A stretch of 64,000 nt of DNA from Nocardia brasiliensis (GCF_011801125.1 NZ_CP046171.1:6510001-6574000), one strand, 5' to 3'; positions 23,446 to 32,870 are shown, numbered from the stretch's first letter. Numbers and translations are program-made. Notes: generated by a model not told the origin, from the letters alone.

Positions 23446-24333
23446 ATGGCGTTGAACGACAATGCCGTCATCACACCCGGCGCGGGCTACATCTACGTCG
23501 CCGCACCCGGCACCCTTCCGCCCACCCCAGCCGCGCTCAAGACACTGGACCCACTGACCTTCGGCGCACAGGCTCAGACGCTCACGATGACCGGCGGCGC
23601 GACCAGCGGCAAGTTCACGGCGAAGGCTGCGCCCACCGATACCGCGGTCGATATCCCCTGGGATGCCAGCGGCCCGAAGATCGCCGAGTTGCTGGGCACT
23701 CTGCCCAGTATCGGCGCGGGCAATGTGATCTACGTTTCCGGTGGCCCGATCAACACGACCCCCGTCGTGTTCGTCCTGGCCGGCCGTCTCCAGGGCAAGG
23801 CGCTCACACTCACTCTGTCCTCTACCGGCCTGGTCGGTGGCACCAACCCGGCGGTGGCTGCGGCGGTGACGACCGCCCCCAACGGCTGGAACATCATCGG
23901 CCACACCAGCTTGGAGAACCTGCCCGAGATGGCCTACGAGGGCGGCGACACCGAGACCAAGGGCACCTGGCAGAAGAAGGCGCTGCGCGAAGTCGAGAAG
24001 GAAGCGATCTCCGACCACATGGTGATGCAGCTCCAGCAGTTCGACACCTCGGGCCTGAAGCTGTACTACGGCAAGAACAACTCCACCGTGGCCGGTGTGT
24101 TCGGCGTCAAGGGCGGCAGTGCCCCCGTCAACGAAAAGGCCATTCTCACAGTCATTGTCGACGGTGACGTACGGCTCGGACACTACGTGCCACGAGCGAA
24201 CGTGAGACGAGACGAAGCCATCAAGCTCTCCGGTGAGGACTTCGCGACCCTTCCGGTGCGTGCGACCTTCCTTCAACTCGGCAACCAGGATCTCTACTCC
24301 TGGATCAACGAGGACTTGTTTCCCGCCGAATAA
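23446..24333 (+). CDS. Major tail (tube) protein
   Basis: 295 residues, preceded by AGGAG. N-terminal beta domain with GAGYIYVAAPGTLPPTP, an inserted middle domain (about 45-150, rich in Thr/Ala/Gly), then GWNIIGHTSLENLPEMAYEG, KGTWQKKALREVEKEAI and a C-terminal LGNQDLYSWINEDLFP. The GHTS.EN....GG pattern is typical of L5-type tube proteins. Position between terminator and chaperones supports it. Confidence 0.88.
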   Translation: MALNDNAVITPGAGYIYVAAPGTLPPTPAALKTLDPLTFGAQAQTLTMTGGATSGKFTAKAAPTDTAVDIPWDASGPKIAELLGTLPSIGAGNVIYVSGGPINTTPVVFVLAGRLQGKALTLTLSSTGLVGGTNPAVAAAVTTAPNGWNIIGHTSLENLPEMAYEGGDTETKGTWQKKALREVEKEAISDHMVMQLQQFDTSGLKLYYGKNNSTVAGVFGVKGGSAPVNEKAILTVIVDGDVRLGHYVPRANVRRDEAIKLSGEDFATLPVRATFLQLGNQDLYSWINEDLFPAE

Positions 24334-24426
24334 GGCTCGGGGGGTGCGGTTTTCCTGGCGGGCCTCCGCACCCTTCGCCTGCTCTGCCCGCCACCTCTTC
24401 TTTCGATTCACGCTGAAAGGCTCGCC

Positions 24427-24786
24427 ATGGGTAATGTTTTCACGCTCGATTCGCTCCGCGAGGAGATCGAAAAAGAGTTCGCGCCGGTGTCCATCCCGCT
24501 CTCGGACGGCTCGGCGGTAGTTCTGCGGAACTTGCTGCGCCTGGACAAGAAAGTGCGCGACAAGGCCATGGTCCACATGAAGGCAATGAAGGTCGATCCC
24601 GACGACGAGGACGCCGACCTGGAGCCGGTCATGGACCACATGCGCGAAGTGATCAAGCTCGCCGCCGAATCCGGCGGTGTGAAGCTGATCCGAGAGATCG
24701 GCGACGACGAGCTGCTGTTGCAGCGGGTGTTTCAGCGGTGGATGGAGTCCACCCAGCCGGGGGAAGCGCAGAACTCGCCGGCCTGA
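24427..24786 (+). CDS. Tail assembly chaperone, G product
   Basis: 119 residues, acidic and helical (FTLDSLREEIEKEFAPVSIP, RLDKKVRDKAMVHMKAM). It acts with its frameshifted long form to fold and load the tape measure. Near its end lies GGGGGAA at 24759-24765 in the correct phase (G GGG GAA), a slip site used by many actinophages. A minority of ribosomes shift -1 there and continue into 25166. Located before the tape measure, as always in this class. Confidence 0.88.
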   Translation: MGNVFTLDSLREEIEKEFAPVSIPLSDGSAVVLRNLLRLDKKVRDKAMVHMKAMKVDPDDEDADLEPVMDHMREVIKLAAESGGVKLIREIGDDELLLQRVFQRWMESTQPGEAQNSPA

Positions 24787-25166
24787 TCGACAGGTACGGC
24801 GAGGAACTTCTAGCCGACTTCCAGCACCACTACCACCTCGATCTCGCCGATGTATTGCGTCCGGGCTCGGGGCTCACTCCCCGGCGGGCTCTGGTTCTGA
24901 TCGCTCATCTGCCCCACGATGCCGCCTTCGTCGCGGCGTGGCGCGGCGGCCCGCACTACCGCGGATGGGACGAAGACCGCTATCTGGCGGTCGCTCAGGT
25001 CAACGCGGTCCGCGAACTGTCCTACCTCTATCTCTCCGCTCACGCGAAGCGCCGTCCTGCGCCGCCTGAGCCCATTCCGACGCCGGATTCCGAGACCCGG
25101 CGCCATTCGAAACCCAATGAGTTCGCCGAGCTGATGCGCCGCGCCAAGGCTGCCAGCTCCGGTTAG
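24738..25166 (+). CDS. Tail assembly chaperone, T extension (made by -1 frameshift)
   Basis: The real product is joined to the G protein at the GGGGGAA slip (24759-24765) and reads GGSAELAGLIDRYGEELLAD and onward to 25166. The listed start is only where the frame opens. The T part is helical with LDLADVLRPG, LVLIAHLPHDAAFVAAW and a basic end. The shift from frame 24427 to this one is exactly -1. The gene ends eight bases before the original tape-measure start codon at 25175. Confidence 0.85.
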   Translation: MDGVHPAGGSAELAGLIDRYGEELLADFQHHYHLDLADVLRPGSGLTPRRALVLIAHLPHDAAFVAAWRGGPHYRGWDEDRYLAVAQVNAVRELSYLYLSAHAKRRPAPPEPIPTPDSETRRHSKPNEFAELMRRAKAASSG

Positions 25167-25183
25167 GAGTTTCAATGACCGTG

Positions 25184-26401
25184 TCAAGCCGCAGCAGTGA
25201 TCGGGGTCGGCGCCTCGGCGGTGAAGGTGCGGTTGTCGCGGATCAAGGCCCATACGAGGTCGACCAAGCGTCGAGCCAGTGCGATCAAGGCTTGGGTGTG
25301 GATTTTGCCTTCGGATCGTTTGCGCTGATAGAAGATGCGCGATGGGCCGTCGGGACGTCTGATGCTGGAAAGAGCGGCCAGGTAGAACACCCGGCGCAGG
25401 CCGCGGTGGTAGCGGATGGGTCGGTGCAGGTTGCCGCGTACGCGGCCGGAATCGCGGGGCACCGGCGCCAACCCGGCGTAAGCGGCGAGCCGGGCCGAGG
25501 TGCCGAACGCGGTGATCATGTCGCCGCCGGTATCGGCGATGAGCTGGGCGCCCAGGATCGGACCGAACCCGTCGATGCTGGTGATCGACTCGGCGGCGGG
25601 GTGGTCGGCGAATCGGCCGGTGAGCTGCTTGTCGAGGTCTTTGATCTCGCGGTCCAGGTCCAGCAGTTGACGGGCCAGCCGCGTGATCAGCGGCGCGGTG
25701 ACGGCCTCGGCGGGCACCGCGAGGGTCTGCGTGCGGGCCGCACCCAGCGCCGTATCCGCCATCCCCGCAATGCCTTTGGTCCATGCGCCGTGGGCATGGA
25801 GGTACTCGGCCACTCCTGTGGCGCCGGCGGTGCGTATCGCTTCGGGGGTACAGAAACCGGTGAGCAGGATCAGCGGCGAGCGAGCGGTGTAGTCGAAGGC
25901 GGCTTCCAGTGCAGGAAAGATCGATGTCAGCAACTCACGCAGCCGGTTGACCCCGCGCACCCAGTCGGCCATCAGGTCCTCGCGCCGCGCGGTCAGGACT
26001 TGCAGATCGGTCACGACGACATCCGGATTGGTGATCGGGGTGAGATCGCTACGCAGACGCGCTGTTTCAGCGATCGTGCGCGCATCACGCGCATCGGTCT
26101 TGGCCTCGCCGGGAAACGCATCGGCCATCCGGTTGACCACCCGACCGGGCACATACAGCACCGGCTGACCGGTCCCGGTCAACAACATCAGCAACAGCCC
26201 GGCCACCCCGGAGGTCATGTCCACGGCCCACACCACATCGGCGGAGACCTTCGCGACCCGGGCGATCAACTGCTCGATCTTGATCTGGGTGTTGGGAACC
26301 TTCTGCGAGAACACCACCTTGCCCGCAGGGTCGACCACACACGCGTGATGGGCGGCCTTGCCGACATCGATTCCCACCCAAACTTTTTCACGCACCGCCA
26401 C
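25184..26401 (-). CDS. IS110-family transposase/recombinase
   Basis: 405 residues, GTG start. N-terminal RuvC-like DEDD domain beginning VWVGIDVGKAAHHACVVD, with DARDARTIAETARL near 100. C-terminal transposase_20 domain with SIDGFGPILGAQLIADTGG, AAYAGLAPVP..SG, RPIRYHRGLRRVFYLAA, holding the serine-containing active region. IS110 enzymes recombine through a Holliday-like intermediate guided by a bridge RNA. It looks intact, so the element may still move. Confidence 0.93.
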   Translation of the reverse strand: MAVREKVWVGIDVGKAAHHACVVDPAGKVVFSQKVPNTQIKIEQLIARVAKVSADVVWAVDMTSGVAGLLLMLLTGTGQPVLYVPGRVVNRMADAFPGEAKTDARDARTIAETARLRSDLTPITNPDVVVTDLQVLTARREDLMADWVRGVNRLRELLTSIFPALEAAFDYTARSPLILLTGFCTPEAIRTAGATGVAEYLHAHGAWTKGIAGMADTALGAARTQTLAVPAEAVTAPLITRLARQLLDLDREIKDLDKQLTGRFADHPAAESITSIDGFGPILGAQLIADTGGDMITAFGTSARLAAYAGLAPVPRDSGRVRGNLHRPIRYHRGLRRVFYLAALSSIRRPDGPSRIFYQRKRSEGKIHTQALIALARRLVDLVWALIRDNRTFTAEAPTPITAAA

Positions 26402-26622
26402 GCGGTTCGTCCTCTCCCACGCCTACAACCCCGAAGACGACCCGCCAGCAGCTCCATAAACAGCGACAACCCGCAGATTTCAATCAGCAGCCAGGGCGTC
26501 CAGAACGGCGAGGCGGCTACTCCTTCGGAACCACCAAACGGCAAGAACCCATCAGCCACACCCCGTCGTCCCGGGCATCCAGAACCTCGTGTCCTGAACA
26601 CCTACAACCTTATGGAGTACCC
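26402..26622 (-). ncRNA. Candidate IS110 bridge RNA region
   Basis: 221 bases of non-coding DNA on the 5' side of the transposase, where IS110 (not IS1111) members encode the bridge RNA. The transposase-sense strand contains GATTGAAAT, which agrees with the complement of the target flank TTTCAAT, a GATGCCCGGG stretch close to the target ATGGCCGGG, and GGAGTA, which can pair with the element's own end (TACTCC). These are short matches found by eye. Confidence 0.5.
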
Positions 26623-29600
26623 ATGGCCGGGCCGGGAGGCACAGAAGTCGACCGGATCGCGGTCCGCGTCGTACCCAACACCGAGGGCTTCCGCAAGAGT
26701 CTGGACCGGTTCATCGAACGGATGGAGCGGGCCCTTCGTATCCGTGTCCGCGTCGTACCTGATACCCGCGACTTCGAGGACGCGGTACGCCGCACTCGGC
26801 AACGGCCGGCCAGGGTTCCGGTCGAGCCGGACTTCGATCGCGAGTTCATGACGCGAATGCGGCGTGAGCTGGCCCAAGCCGCTCGCGCTGCCGGTGCTCG
26901 CATACCCCTGACCCCCGATGGCGATGTGCTGCGCCGCGAGCTGCATCGGCTTATCAGTGATGCCGAAGGTTCCACGCGGGTTCGCTTCGGAGCCGACATG
27001 GACCCCGAGGCGATGGCTCGGCTGCGCCGCGACATCGAAGACCAGATCGAAAGCGTCCGGCGATACGGACGGGAGTGGGACGACGCTGCACGCCGGGTCG
27101 ACCGGCACCGTGACACCGTCGAGCGCGCGGGCCGCGGCATCGACAATTCGATCTCGAACAGCTTCAACACCACGATCACCAAGATTCGGCGCGGATTCTT
27201 CACCCTGGGCCGAATCCTGTTGCTGGTAGCGGCGATTGCTTCGCCCGGTCTGGGCTTGATCGTCGGATTGCTCGCCTCGATTCCGGCACTCGTGTCGGCC
27301 GCTGGCATCGCGTTCGCCGCGGTCGCGCTCGGCATGGACGGCATCAAGCGCTCCGCCGAGCAGCTACGCCCGGAAGTCGATGCGCTGAAAGCGTCGTTGT
27401 CGCGCGAGTGGGAGAACCGGCTAACCCCAATCTTCCAGCAGTTGAAGGACTCTCGGATCTTCGCCACCCTTGATGAAGGCTTGCGGAAGACCGTCAACGG
27501 CCTTTCCGACATCGTGCAGGGCTTCACCGATGTCGTGACCTCCGCGCGCGGAATATCGCAGCTGCAAACGGTTTTGGGTAAGACGGGTGAGTTCTTCAGT
27601 CAGCTGAAGGGCTTCACCGTCGATATGACGTCGGCGTTTCTGACGATGACCGAGTCAGGCGCGAACAATTTCGGGAAACTTTCGGCGTCGCTCAATAGAT
27701 TTGGTCAGGATTTCAATGCGCTGATTCAGCGGCTGACCACTGACGGCACGTTCGATCGAATGTTCACCGGACTGTCGCAGACATTCGACGGCCTGGTCGT
27801 TCTGTTCGATAAATTGTTCGATGCCGGCGCGCGGGCCATGGGATCACTTGGAGAGCCGATCGGCCGATTTCTGGCCTCCTTCGGTGACTTTTTCCTGCGG
27901 ACCGAGCCGCTGTTTTCGTCTTTCGCGGCGAATCTGTTGAATATCGGCTCTCAGATATTTGCCTCCTTGGGGCCGATACTTGAGAAGCTGGCTCCGTCCT
28001 TGACCAAGCTGATGGATTTGATCGGAAATGGCCTGGTCGAAGCGATCCGGATTTTCGGTCAGTTTCTCGACCCGATCGCCGTCAGTTTGAATTCCGCGTT
28101 GCTGCCCGCTTTCAAGGCGCTCGAACCGAGCTTGCCGAAACTCACGCAGTCGTTTAGCGATATAGCCGTATCGCTGGGAAATGGTTTCGCTCAAGCGATA
28201 GATGCTATAGCGCCGTCCTTACCCGTATTGGTCTCCGAGCTCGCGCAATTGGCCGTTATTTTCGCCGACGGGCTGGCGCAGGCGCTTCCGCAGCTCACAC
28301 CGCTTTTTGTTCAGCTGGTGAAGGTTTTTGCTGATTTTCTGGTCAAGCTCGAACCGCTGATACCTAAATTGGTCGAGTTCGCCGAAGTATGGGTGAGCGA
28401 GATGGTCGAGTTGCTTCCGCAGCTGACGCCTCTTTTTGAGCGTTTGATTACCGAAGTCCTGCCCAAATTGCTGGATATCGTGATTGCGATCCTTCCGTAC
28501 GCGATTCAGTTCCTCGACTGGTTCATCCGAGCGCTTCCACATATCGAGGCGTTCGCGAGCCGGATTCTCGACGTCGCGGTACCCGCTATCCAATTTTTGC
28601 TCGGTGTCGTATCTACCGTTTTCGATCTGATCAAGGCGATTGTAGGGACCGCGCTCGATGCGATCGTGACCACGATCCGCACGTGGAAGGCGATAGTCAC
28701 CGGCGATTGGGAATCGGCATGGAATCAGATGACCGGTTTCCTTGAGCGGACGCTTTCACGATGGCTGACGTTCTTGATGGATGCCGCAGACACTTTCACG
28801 AATTGGTTCCGCGACCTTCCACAGAAGGCGAAGGATTCCCTAGGAGACCTGGGAAGCTATCTGATCGACTCCGGTAAGGCATTGCTGCGCGGATTCGTGA
28901 CGGGTATAACCCTCGTGATTCCCGAGATGCTGGCGACCGTCCGCAATGCGCTCGGCGCGCTACGAGATCTGTTCCCGTTCAGTCCGGCAAAGGAAGGCCC
29001 TTTCTCCGGTCAGGGCTGGGTGCTCTATTCCGGTGAATCTGTCGGTGAGGCATTCGCCGAAGGCATGACATCGCAACAGCAGAAGATCGTCGACGCTGCG
29101 AAGCGGATGATGCAGGCCGCGAGGGAAATCTTCGGCGATACCGGCCAGCTCGGGTTGATCATCATGGTCGGTGCGGTTGATGACGCAGGCAAGAAGATCT
29201 CCGAGACTGCCAAGCAGACCCGGCAGAACACCAACAATGCTCTCACCGCGTCGTCTCCGAAACTGGACGACAAGTCCAAGCGTGAGATCAAGGATCTCGA
29301 ATTGGAAGCCGACCGGCTCCGAATTCGCATCAAGGAACTTCGCCAGCAAGCCGATCAGGAGCCGGACAAGCAGCGCGCGAAGCAATTGAAGGACGAGGCC
29401 AAAGCGCTTCAGCTTCAAGTCGATCAGCTTCGGCTGAAGGCCAAGGAATTGAAGAACAGTCCCGCTGACTTCGGCCTGAACGTTCCGGCAGTCGAGAAGA
29501 AGACCGAAGAAGCGATGTCGGCCGTCGACGCGGCATCGGCGCAGATGAAGCCCAAGGGCAAGCAACTCGCGCTCGACCTCAACGCGGGAGTCGAAGACGG

Positions 29601-29910
29601 TCTCACCGTGCTTCAGAAGACCTTGCGTGCTGCCGCCAACCAAATCGGTGAGGCATTCGGTTTCGAAGATATCGGCGGCAAGTGGGACAAGGCTGCCGAG
29701 AAGGCGAAGTTTAACGACATTCCCAAGAACTTCATGGAAGCCACCGGGAAGCAATTCATGTCCGACCTCGGAATCTCCGGGTCTGGTTTCCTGCCGCAAC
29801 TATTAGAGCGGGGAGCAAAGATCGTGTACAACGTCTCCTCCGTTCAGGAGGTGAACGCGATGGAACGCAATCGGCAGACCCGAGAGAAGGCCCAGTATCT
29901 CGGGAGATAA
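26623..29910 (+). CDS. Tape measure protein
   Basis: 1095 residues, setting tail length. The N-terminal 190 residues repeat a unit of the form V-R-V-V-P-x-T-x-x-F (at about 10, 43 and 68). There are hydrophobic segments at about 195-240, a long helical middle with repeated LP.L..L, SPAKEGPFSG near 785, and a coiled coil at 885-960. The ATG is the right-hand copy left by the IS110 insertion; the GGAG of the IS end (26614-26617) now serves as its ribosome site, since the original AGGAG lies 1.4 kb upstream. Confidence 0.92.
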   Translation: MAGPGGTEVDRIAVRVVPNTEGFRKSLDRFIERMERALRIRVRVVPDTRDFEDAVRRTRQRPARVPVEPDFDREFMTRMRRELAQAARAAGARIPLTPDGDVLRRELHRLISDAEGSTRVRFGADMDPEAMARLRRDIEDQIESVRRYGREWDDAARRVDRHRDTVERAGRGIDNSISNSFNTTITKIRRGFFTLGRILLLVAAIASPGLGLIVGLLASIPALVSAAGIAFAAVALGMDGIKRSAEQLRPEVDALKASLSREWENRLTPIFQQLKDSRIFATLDEGLRKTVNGLSDIVQGFTDVVTSARGISQLQTVLGKTGEFFSQLKGFTVDMTSAFLTMTESGANNFGKLSASLNRFGQDFNALIQRLTTDGTFDRMFTGLSQTFDGLVVLFDKLFDAGARAMGSLGEPIGRFLASFGDFFLRTEPLFSSFAANLLNIGSQIFASLGPILEKLAPSLTKLMDLIGNGLVEAIRIFGQFLDPIAVSLNSALLPAFKALEPSLPKLTQSFSDIAVSLGNGFAQAIDAIAPSLPVLVSELAQLAVIFADGLAQALPQLTPLFVQLVKVFADFLVKLEPLIPKLVEFAEVWVSEMVELLPQLTPLFERLITEVLPKLLDIVIAILPYAIQFLDWFIRALPHIEAFASRILDVAVPAIQFLLGVVSTVFDLIKAIVGTALDAIVTTIRTWKAIVTGDWESAWNQMTGFLERTLSRWLTFLMDAADTFTNWFRDLPQKAKDSLGDLGSYLIDSGKALLRGFVTGITLVIPEMLATVRNALGALRDLFPFSPAKEGPFSGQGWVLYSGESVGEAFAEGMTSQQQKIVDAAKRMMQAAREIFGDTGQLGLIIMVGAVDDAGKKISETAKQTRQNTNNALTASSPKLDDKSKREIKDLELEADRLRIRIKELRQQADQEPDKQRAKQLKDEAKALQLQVDQLRLKAKELKNSPADFGLNVPAVEKKTEEAMSAVDAASAQMKPKGKQLALDLNAGVEDGLTVLQKTLRAAANQIGEAFGFEDIGGKWDKAAEKAKFNDIPKNFMEATGKQFMSDLGISGSGFLPQLLERGAKIVYNVSSVQEVNAMERNRQTREKAQYLGR

Positions 29911-30825
29911 ACGATCGAAACAGTAGTCGAGCTGGAGGGCGTGAACGGGCAACTGTTCACCCTCGCCGGCCCCGACGCCGGGGATAAAGGCGTTTACCTC
30001 GGAACATCATTGGACGGCATTTACGACCCACCCGTGAAGACGGTGTGGGAAGAACCCGCGAACCTCCCCGGTGCCCGGTATTTGGCGCACAAGATCATGC
30101 GCCGAGACATTGTCTTCGGCGTCGAAATCTTCAACGATCCCGAACCAGGCCGAACCTGGCTGGATCGCGATTCGGAATGGCGCAAAGCCTGGTCGTTCGA
30201 ACGGGATTGCAAATTGTGGGTCACCACCGACTCGGGCCGGCGGTACCTCCTGGTCCGGCTCGGGGAGTCCCCGTTGGTCGATATGTCGACCGATCCGACG
30301 CTGAATTCTCTGAACCTCACGCTGATGACGGTCATCGCGGGTGACCCGTTCTGGTACGGCGAAGAGGTCGTTCACGAATGGACCCTCGACCGGGATCTGA
30401 AGAACGTCCCGCTGGTCAAGGACGGCGATATCAACCCGGCTGCGGTGACTCATGAATTCGACATCGCGGAGCTGAATCCCACCGATCAACCGCTGTGGCC
30501 GATGTGGGTTGTGTCGGCCCCGAGCCGTGTTGTCCTGCCTGACTTCTCGTGGCTCGACGACGATTTCGCGCAGCGCCGCGTCGTGATGCCGTCCCTGGTA
30601 GAGGGCGAAGACATCGTCGTCGACGTCGACCCTCGTTCTCCGCAGATCGTGTCGTGGTCGGGCTCTCAGGTGTGGGCGCGGATGGCCGGGGTGCGGTTCC
30701 GCCATCCCATCTCGCCCTACACCCGCGCAGCGAAACTGCCGGTCACCGTCGCCCAGGCCCCGGCCGGCGCGAAGGTCCAGCTGCGCCTCAAACGGCCCTG
30801 GAGCCGTCCGTGGGGGCTGTGGTGA
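29911..30825 (+). CDS. Minor tail protein (distal tail, L5 gp27-like)
   Basis: 305 residues if started at ACG 29911, 295 from GTG 29941. The frame runs back to the tape-measure stop and reads TIETVVELEGVNGQLFTLAG, and homologues as remembered begin just so, so the upstream start is favoured although it would be ACG (GGGAG lies ahead). The body has GVYLGTSLDGIYDPPVKTV, PGARYL and KIMRRDIVFGVEI, typical of the actinophage distal tail protein. It joins tape measure and baseplate. Confidence 0.8.
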   Translation, partial: TIETVVELEGVNGQLFTLAGPDAGDKGVYLGTSLDGIYDPPVKTVWEEPANLPGARYLAHKIMRRDIVFGVEIFNDPEPGRTWLDRDSEWRKAWSFERDCKLWVTTDSGRRYLLVRLGESPLVDMSTDPTLNSLNLTLMTVIAGDPFWYGEEVVHEWTLDRDLKNVPLVKDGDINPAAVTHEFDIAELNPTDQPLWPMWVVSAPSRVVLPDFSWLDDDFAQRRVVMPSLVEGEDIVVDVDPRSPQIVSWSGSQVWARMAGVRFRHPISPYTRAAKLPVTVAQAPAGAKVQLRLKRPWSRPWGLW

Positions 30826-32465
30826 GATCCACCGTCGTCGACCTCGACGAGGTCTACCGCAAGATCCAGGAACGCAAAGCCCAGTGGGTGAAGGATCGGC
30901 TTCGCAAGGCGCTGATCCGCATCTGGGACGGCGATATGCGCCTGTTCGGAGAAGTTGTCGGCGAGCTGGCGCACGGCTTCACCTTCGTCGAGAACAGCAC
31001 CGGCACCGCATACCTTCGGCTGTCACTGTCGCATTACATCGCGAAATGGATCATCAACCACCGCGGCCGGGACAAAAAGAACGTCATAGTGACGTTCGAT
31101 AAGCAGGGCGCGAGATGGTCCGGCGCCATGGATAACTACAAAGTTGTCAAAGAAAAGAACGGCCGGGCATATCTGGAAATTTCATTCCTGCATGACCTGG
31201 AGCATTTGCGCCACCTGATCGTATTCAGTAACCCTTGGCTCCCGCCCGAACTGCAATTTCCGAAGATTTGGGCAATTTTTGGCCCCTCCCGCTGGAGCCT
31301 TTCCGTCACCCTACTGTTCGCAATTATGCGGAAAGAGCAATCATGGTGGCAGCTGCCCGACGATCCGCTCGATCCGTCCAAATGGGGAAGCTTCGATCAG
31401 TCGAACTGGTCGATGGTCGTCAAACCGTTCTCCATCCTCAACGACCGATCTGTATTCGCACTAGTGTTCTCGCGGTTCAAACCGTTCTATGACGTCGCGA
31501 AGCGAATTCTGGAAGACGGGCAGCTTCACATCGAGGCGCGTCGTTACCTGCCCGGAGACCCACCTCCATGGCCCGGTGCACGACTGAAGCCTGGATGTCT
31601 CGTCTTTTCCATTGAGGACAAGTCGGCCTGGACGAACGGCACAAGCTTCGACGGCAATCTCATCACTGGCCTGGCCCGCATGGTGACCAACATCGGGTCA
31701 AATGGCCTCACCGAAAGCCGGGACCTGATCGCGAACCCTAACTTCCCGGATGAATACTACGATCCAGCATTCCGTGGGACTATGGCCCAAGCACCATGGG
31801 TCGTATTCGAAGAATCGCCGTATACCGGCATCGAGTCCTCAGAGTTCATATATTACGAGGCGACCGATACCAAGGTGGTCATCGGCGGCCATTCCGCACC
31901 AGGCGTGAATGAGGCGCTGGGAGCCACAATTATTGCGGTAGCCGGGTTCCTGGGCTCCCTAATCCTGCAAGCCGAGATCGGCCCGGCGGTCGAGATGATA
32001 TTGCGGCCCCTATATACCGATGTGGTCGGCGCGTTTCAATCGTGGCAAGACGTTCCCCGTGCCCAAGAGTTGGGGTGGACCCATTATTACGAGCGGTGGG
32101 GCTCGGGGAATGGCGACCGCGCATATACCTTGGCCGCCCTGCTGGCGCTCCGAGCCGGGCTCTGGTCGTCCAGGCGTCGGACGGCCCATACCGTTCGGAT
32201 CGCCGATTCGGTGCCGTATCGGCTTGGCGACCAAGGCCAGGGTGACTTCTGGCTAGGAGATCGCGTCGGGACGACGGTTCTCGGCATGCCGGAGAACCTG
32301 GTGTTCGTCGAACGGGTCACCAAGATCTCCTACGAGTACACCTCAGACGGCCCATCCGGCTGGCAAATCGACATCGGGCACCGCGAACCCGAGGACCCGA
32401 TGATGGCCGCTTTCGAACAGATGCGTGAAATCTTGTCCGCCCTACAGCAATTGGGGGTTGTGTGA
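30822..32465 (+). CDS. Minor tail protein (L5 gp28-like baseplate hub)
   Basis: 547 residues from GTG 30822 (GTGA overlap). It contains RIWDGDMRLFGEVVGELAHG, an N-terminal hub strand region, LRHLIVFSNPWLPPELQFPK and a middle hydrophobic stretch (about 365-390). It ends MRTILSALQQL-like with VFVERVTKISYEYTSDG. It resembles gp28/ReqiPepy6 gp37-like tail proteins, which form the hub contacting the cell surface. A long upstream extension of the frame is not coding. Confidence 0.78.
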   Translation: MRSTVVDLDEVYRKIQERKAQWVKDRLRKALIRIWDGDMRLFGEVVGELAHGFTFVENSTGTAYLRLSLSHYIAKWIINHRGRDKKNVIVTFDKQGARWSGAMDNYKVVKEKNGRAYLEISFLHDLEHLRHLIVFSNPWLPPELQFPKIWAIFGPSRWSLSVTLLFAIMRKEQSWWQLPDDPLDPSKWGSFDQSNWSMVVKPFSILNDRSVFALVFSRFKPFYDVAKRILEDGQLHIEARRYLPGDPPPWPGARLKPGCLVFSIEDKSAWTNGTSFDGNLITGLARMVTNIGSNGLTESRDLIANPNFPDEYYDPAFRGTMAQAPWVVFEESPYTGIESSEFIYYEATDTKVVIGGHSAPGVNEALGATIIAVAGFLGSLILQAEIGPAVEMILRPLYTDVVGAFQSWQDVPRAQELGWTHYYERWGSGNGDRAYTLAALLALRAGLWSSRRRTAHTVRIADSVPYRLGDQGQGDFWLGDRVGTTVLGMPENLVFVERVTKISYEYTSDGPSGWQIDIGHREPEDPMMAAFEQMREILSALQQLGVV

Positions 32466-32863
32466 CCGTCGGTATCCCGACACAGGAGAACTCTGACCCG
32501 GACAATCCGGAAGAACATCTGCTCTGGGGGCTGATCCATCTCCCCAACGTCGGCGGAGCACCGATGGTGACCCACCCCGATATCCTCCGCGCTTGGTCGA
32601 AACACCTGTACGACTTGGGTTTTCGGCATCATCCCGAACTACAGACGCGCAAGTTCCAGCGGCCGGCCGCCGGGCCGCAGTCGCACTGGAACCCAGCGTC
32701 CGCGTGGGTGCCACTCGACACCCCCGAGCCGCAGAAGCGGACGCTTCCCAGCATCGAGTCACTGACTGCCGCGGAGAACGCGGCGATGATCGCCCAATAC
32801 CGGGCGGCCGGAATGATTCCCGATCCGACTCCGGAGCGGGACAAGGCATTTGAATTGAATTGA
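32462..32863 (+). CDS. Minor tail protein (DUF2744, L5 gp29-like)
   Basis: 133 residues, GTG start overlapping the upstream stop. Opening TQENSDPDNPEEHLLWGL, then WSKHLYDLGFRHHPELQT and SHWNPASAWVPLDTP, the layout of DUF2744 in cluster A phages. No known activity. Conserved position right after the gp28-type protein. Confidence 0.75.
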   Translation: MTVGIPTQENSDPDNPEEHLLWGLIHLPNVGGAPMVTHPDILRAWSKHLYDLGFRHHPELQTRKFQRPAAGPQSHWNPASAWVPLDTPEPQKRTLPSIESLTAAENAAMIAQYRAAGMIPDPTPERDKAFELN

Positions 32864-32870
32864 GGTTGGA

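Larger units (their letters stand above)
25178..26622 (-). mobile_element. IS110-family insertion at the tape-measure start codon
   Basis: About 1445 bases, transposase antisense to the late operon. The left flank ends TTAGGAGTTTCAATG (25163-25177) and the right flank resumes ATGGCCGGG (26623). Removing the element restores AGGAG, a six-base spacer and ATGGCC, a perfect tape-measure start. The shared ATG is the only candidate for a duplicated or exchanged core; no terminal inverted repeats or target duplication are seen, as usual for IS110. Long non-coding DNA lies on the 5' side of the transposase. Confidence 0.88.

Noticed and set aside
25175..26851. 558-codon plus-strand frame starting at the old tape-measure ATG
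   Set aside because: Runs antisense through the transposase and then out of frame into the tape measure; a by-product of the IS insertion.
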